A DNA stretch of 64,000 nucleotides, taken from Geodermatophilus saharensis. Lineage in GTDB: Bacteria; Actinomycetota; Actinomycetes; Mycobacteriales; Geodermatophilaceae. Made by a program: the position numbers and the translations under genes. Position 1 is the first letter of the stretch, and every line of letters starts with the position of its first letter. This document shows positions 63,563 through 64,000 of the stretch, one piece after another. The stretch covers positions 1 through 64,000 of the forward strand of contig NZ_FZOH01000002.1 of assembly GCF_900188205.1 (NCBI RefSeq), read 5' to 3'. Under the pieces are notes generated by a model. It saw only the letters and a list, made by a program, of their open reading frames with translations. It had not been told where the DNA came from and searched no databases.

Positions 63563-64000
63563 ATGAGCCACTACACCGCGAACCTGCGGGACCTCGAGTT
63601 CAACCTGTTCGAGTTCCTGGACACCAAGGACCGGTTCGGCACCGGCCCGTTCGAGCAGATGGACGCCGAGACCGCGCGCGGCGTGCTCGCCGAGATCCGC
63701 CGGCTGGCCGAGGGCCCGATCGCCGAGAGCTTCGCCGACGCCGACCGCAACCCCCCGGTGTTCGACCCCGCCACGCACTCGGTGGCGCTGCCCGAGAGCT
63801 TCGTCCGGTCGGTGCGGGCCCTCGAGGACGGCGAGTGGTACCGCCTGGACCTGCCCGAGGAGCTCGGCGGCTTCGGCGCCCCGCACGCGCTGACGTGGGG
63901 TGCCTTCGAGATGGTGCTCGGCGCCAACCCCGCCGTCTTCGTGTACGGGGCGTGGGCGGCCTTCGCCGCCGTCCTGCACGAGCTGGGCAACGCCGACCAG
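63563..64000 (+). CDS. fadE5: acyl-CoA dehydrogenase, FadE5 type, N-terminal part (runs off window)
   Basis: The first 146 residues: MSHYTANLRDLEFNLFEFLD, RLAEGPIAESFADADRNPPVFDPATHSVALPESF and LGANPAVFVYGAWAAFAAVLHELG. These match the opening of mycobacterial FadE5, a broad acyl-CoA dehydrogenase of beta-oxidation, which passes electrons to ETF. The catalytic base lies outside the window. AGCAACGGAG precedes the ATG. Two operator-like sites sit in its promoter region. Confidence 0.88.
   Translation, partial: MSHYTANLRDLEFNLFEFLDTKDRFGTGPFEQMDAETARGVLAEIRRLAEGPIAESFADADRNPPVFDPATHSVALPESFVRSVRALEDGEWYRLDLPEELGGFGAPHALTWGAFEMVLGANPAVFVYGAWAAFAAVLHELGNADQ

Overview
This 64 kb window has very high GC, many GTG starts and stop/start overlaps (ATGA, GTGA, TGATG). 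It carries actinobacterial hallmarks: a mycothiol-type dehydrogenase, HspR/HAIR heat-shock control, a DosS/DosR-like two-component pair, EtfD- and FadE5-type fatty-acid oxidation genes, DUF3151 and DUF3140. Gene content and the intergenic palindromes suggest a soil or stone actinobacterium, probably Geodermatophilaceae (Blastococcus, Geodermatophilus or Modestobacter). That placement is inference from gene style, not from a database search.

Layout. 1-1.8 kb: the start of a mycothiol-dependent dehydrogenase and an oxalate/formate-type MFS carrier with a tiny partner subunit. 1.8-16 kb: purine biosynthesis. scp-like/purL/purQ/purS, hydrolase/purC/purB, purD and purA all lie on the minus strand. 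A repeat-flanked nuclease-like gene sits between purS and the hydrolase/purC/purB block. An AI-2E-type transporter, rsgA and a glycerophosphodiesterase are interspersed. 16-26 kb: a sugar-type ABC transporter pair without a binding protein, a GPGG small membrane protein, DUF3151-fba, an FAD-linked oxidase, pyrE, a fasciclin lipoprotein, a membrane-anchored molybdopterin oxidoreductase and a small membrane protein. 26-37 kb: a stress block with clpB, an OhrR-like regulator and OsmC, an MFS drug exporter with its MarR regulator, and dnaK-grpE-dnaJ-hspR-marR. HspR operator (HAIR) sites precede both clpB and dnaK. 37.4-38.6 kb: a second repeat-flanked nuclease-like gene. 39-46 kb: EtfD-like iron-sulfur protein, DUF389 protein, CynX-type carrier, dcd, and a two-gene Aer-like chemoreceptor. 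46-48.8 kb: a large hybrid sensor kinase. 48.8-53.4 kb: tRNA-Gly(CCC) followed by an accessory-looking stretch with TetR, a CocE-type hydrolase, a decayed FAD oxidoreductase and an alpha/beta hydrolase. 53.5-60 kb: protein methyltransferase, universal stress protein, DosS-like kinase, DosR-like regulator, and a type III polyketide synthase operon. 60-64 kb: ribokinase-like gene, TetR, small proteins, LapA-like protein and the start of a FadE5-type acyl-CoA dehydrogenase.

The points most worth following are these. (1) Two solitary AbiEi/DUF559 nuclease-like genes are each bracketed by their own family of palindromic repeats. (2) A repeated 3' element follows four stop codons. It carries the invariant core GGCCGTTCCAG; in three copies the core is preceded by a hairpin with covarying arms, and in three it is followed by a GC-rich hairpin. 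(3) An identical operator-like site precedes both the EtfD-like gene and the FadE5-like gene, 24 kb apart, linking them in a predicted fatty-acid-oxidation regulon.
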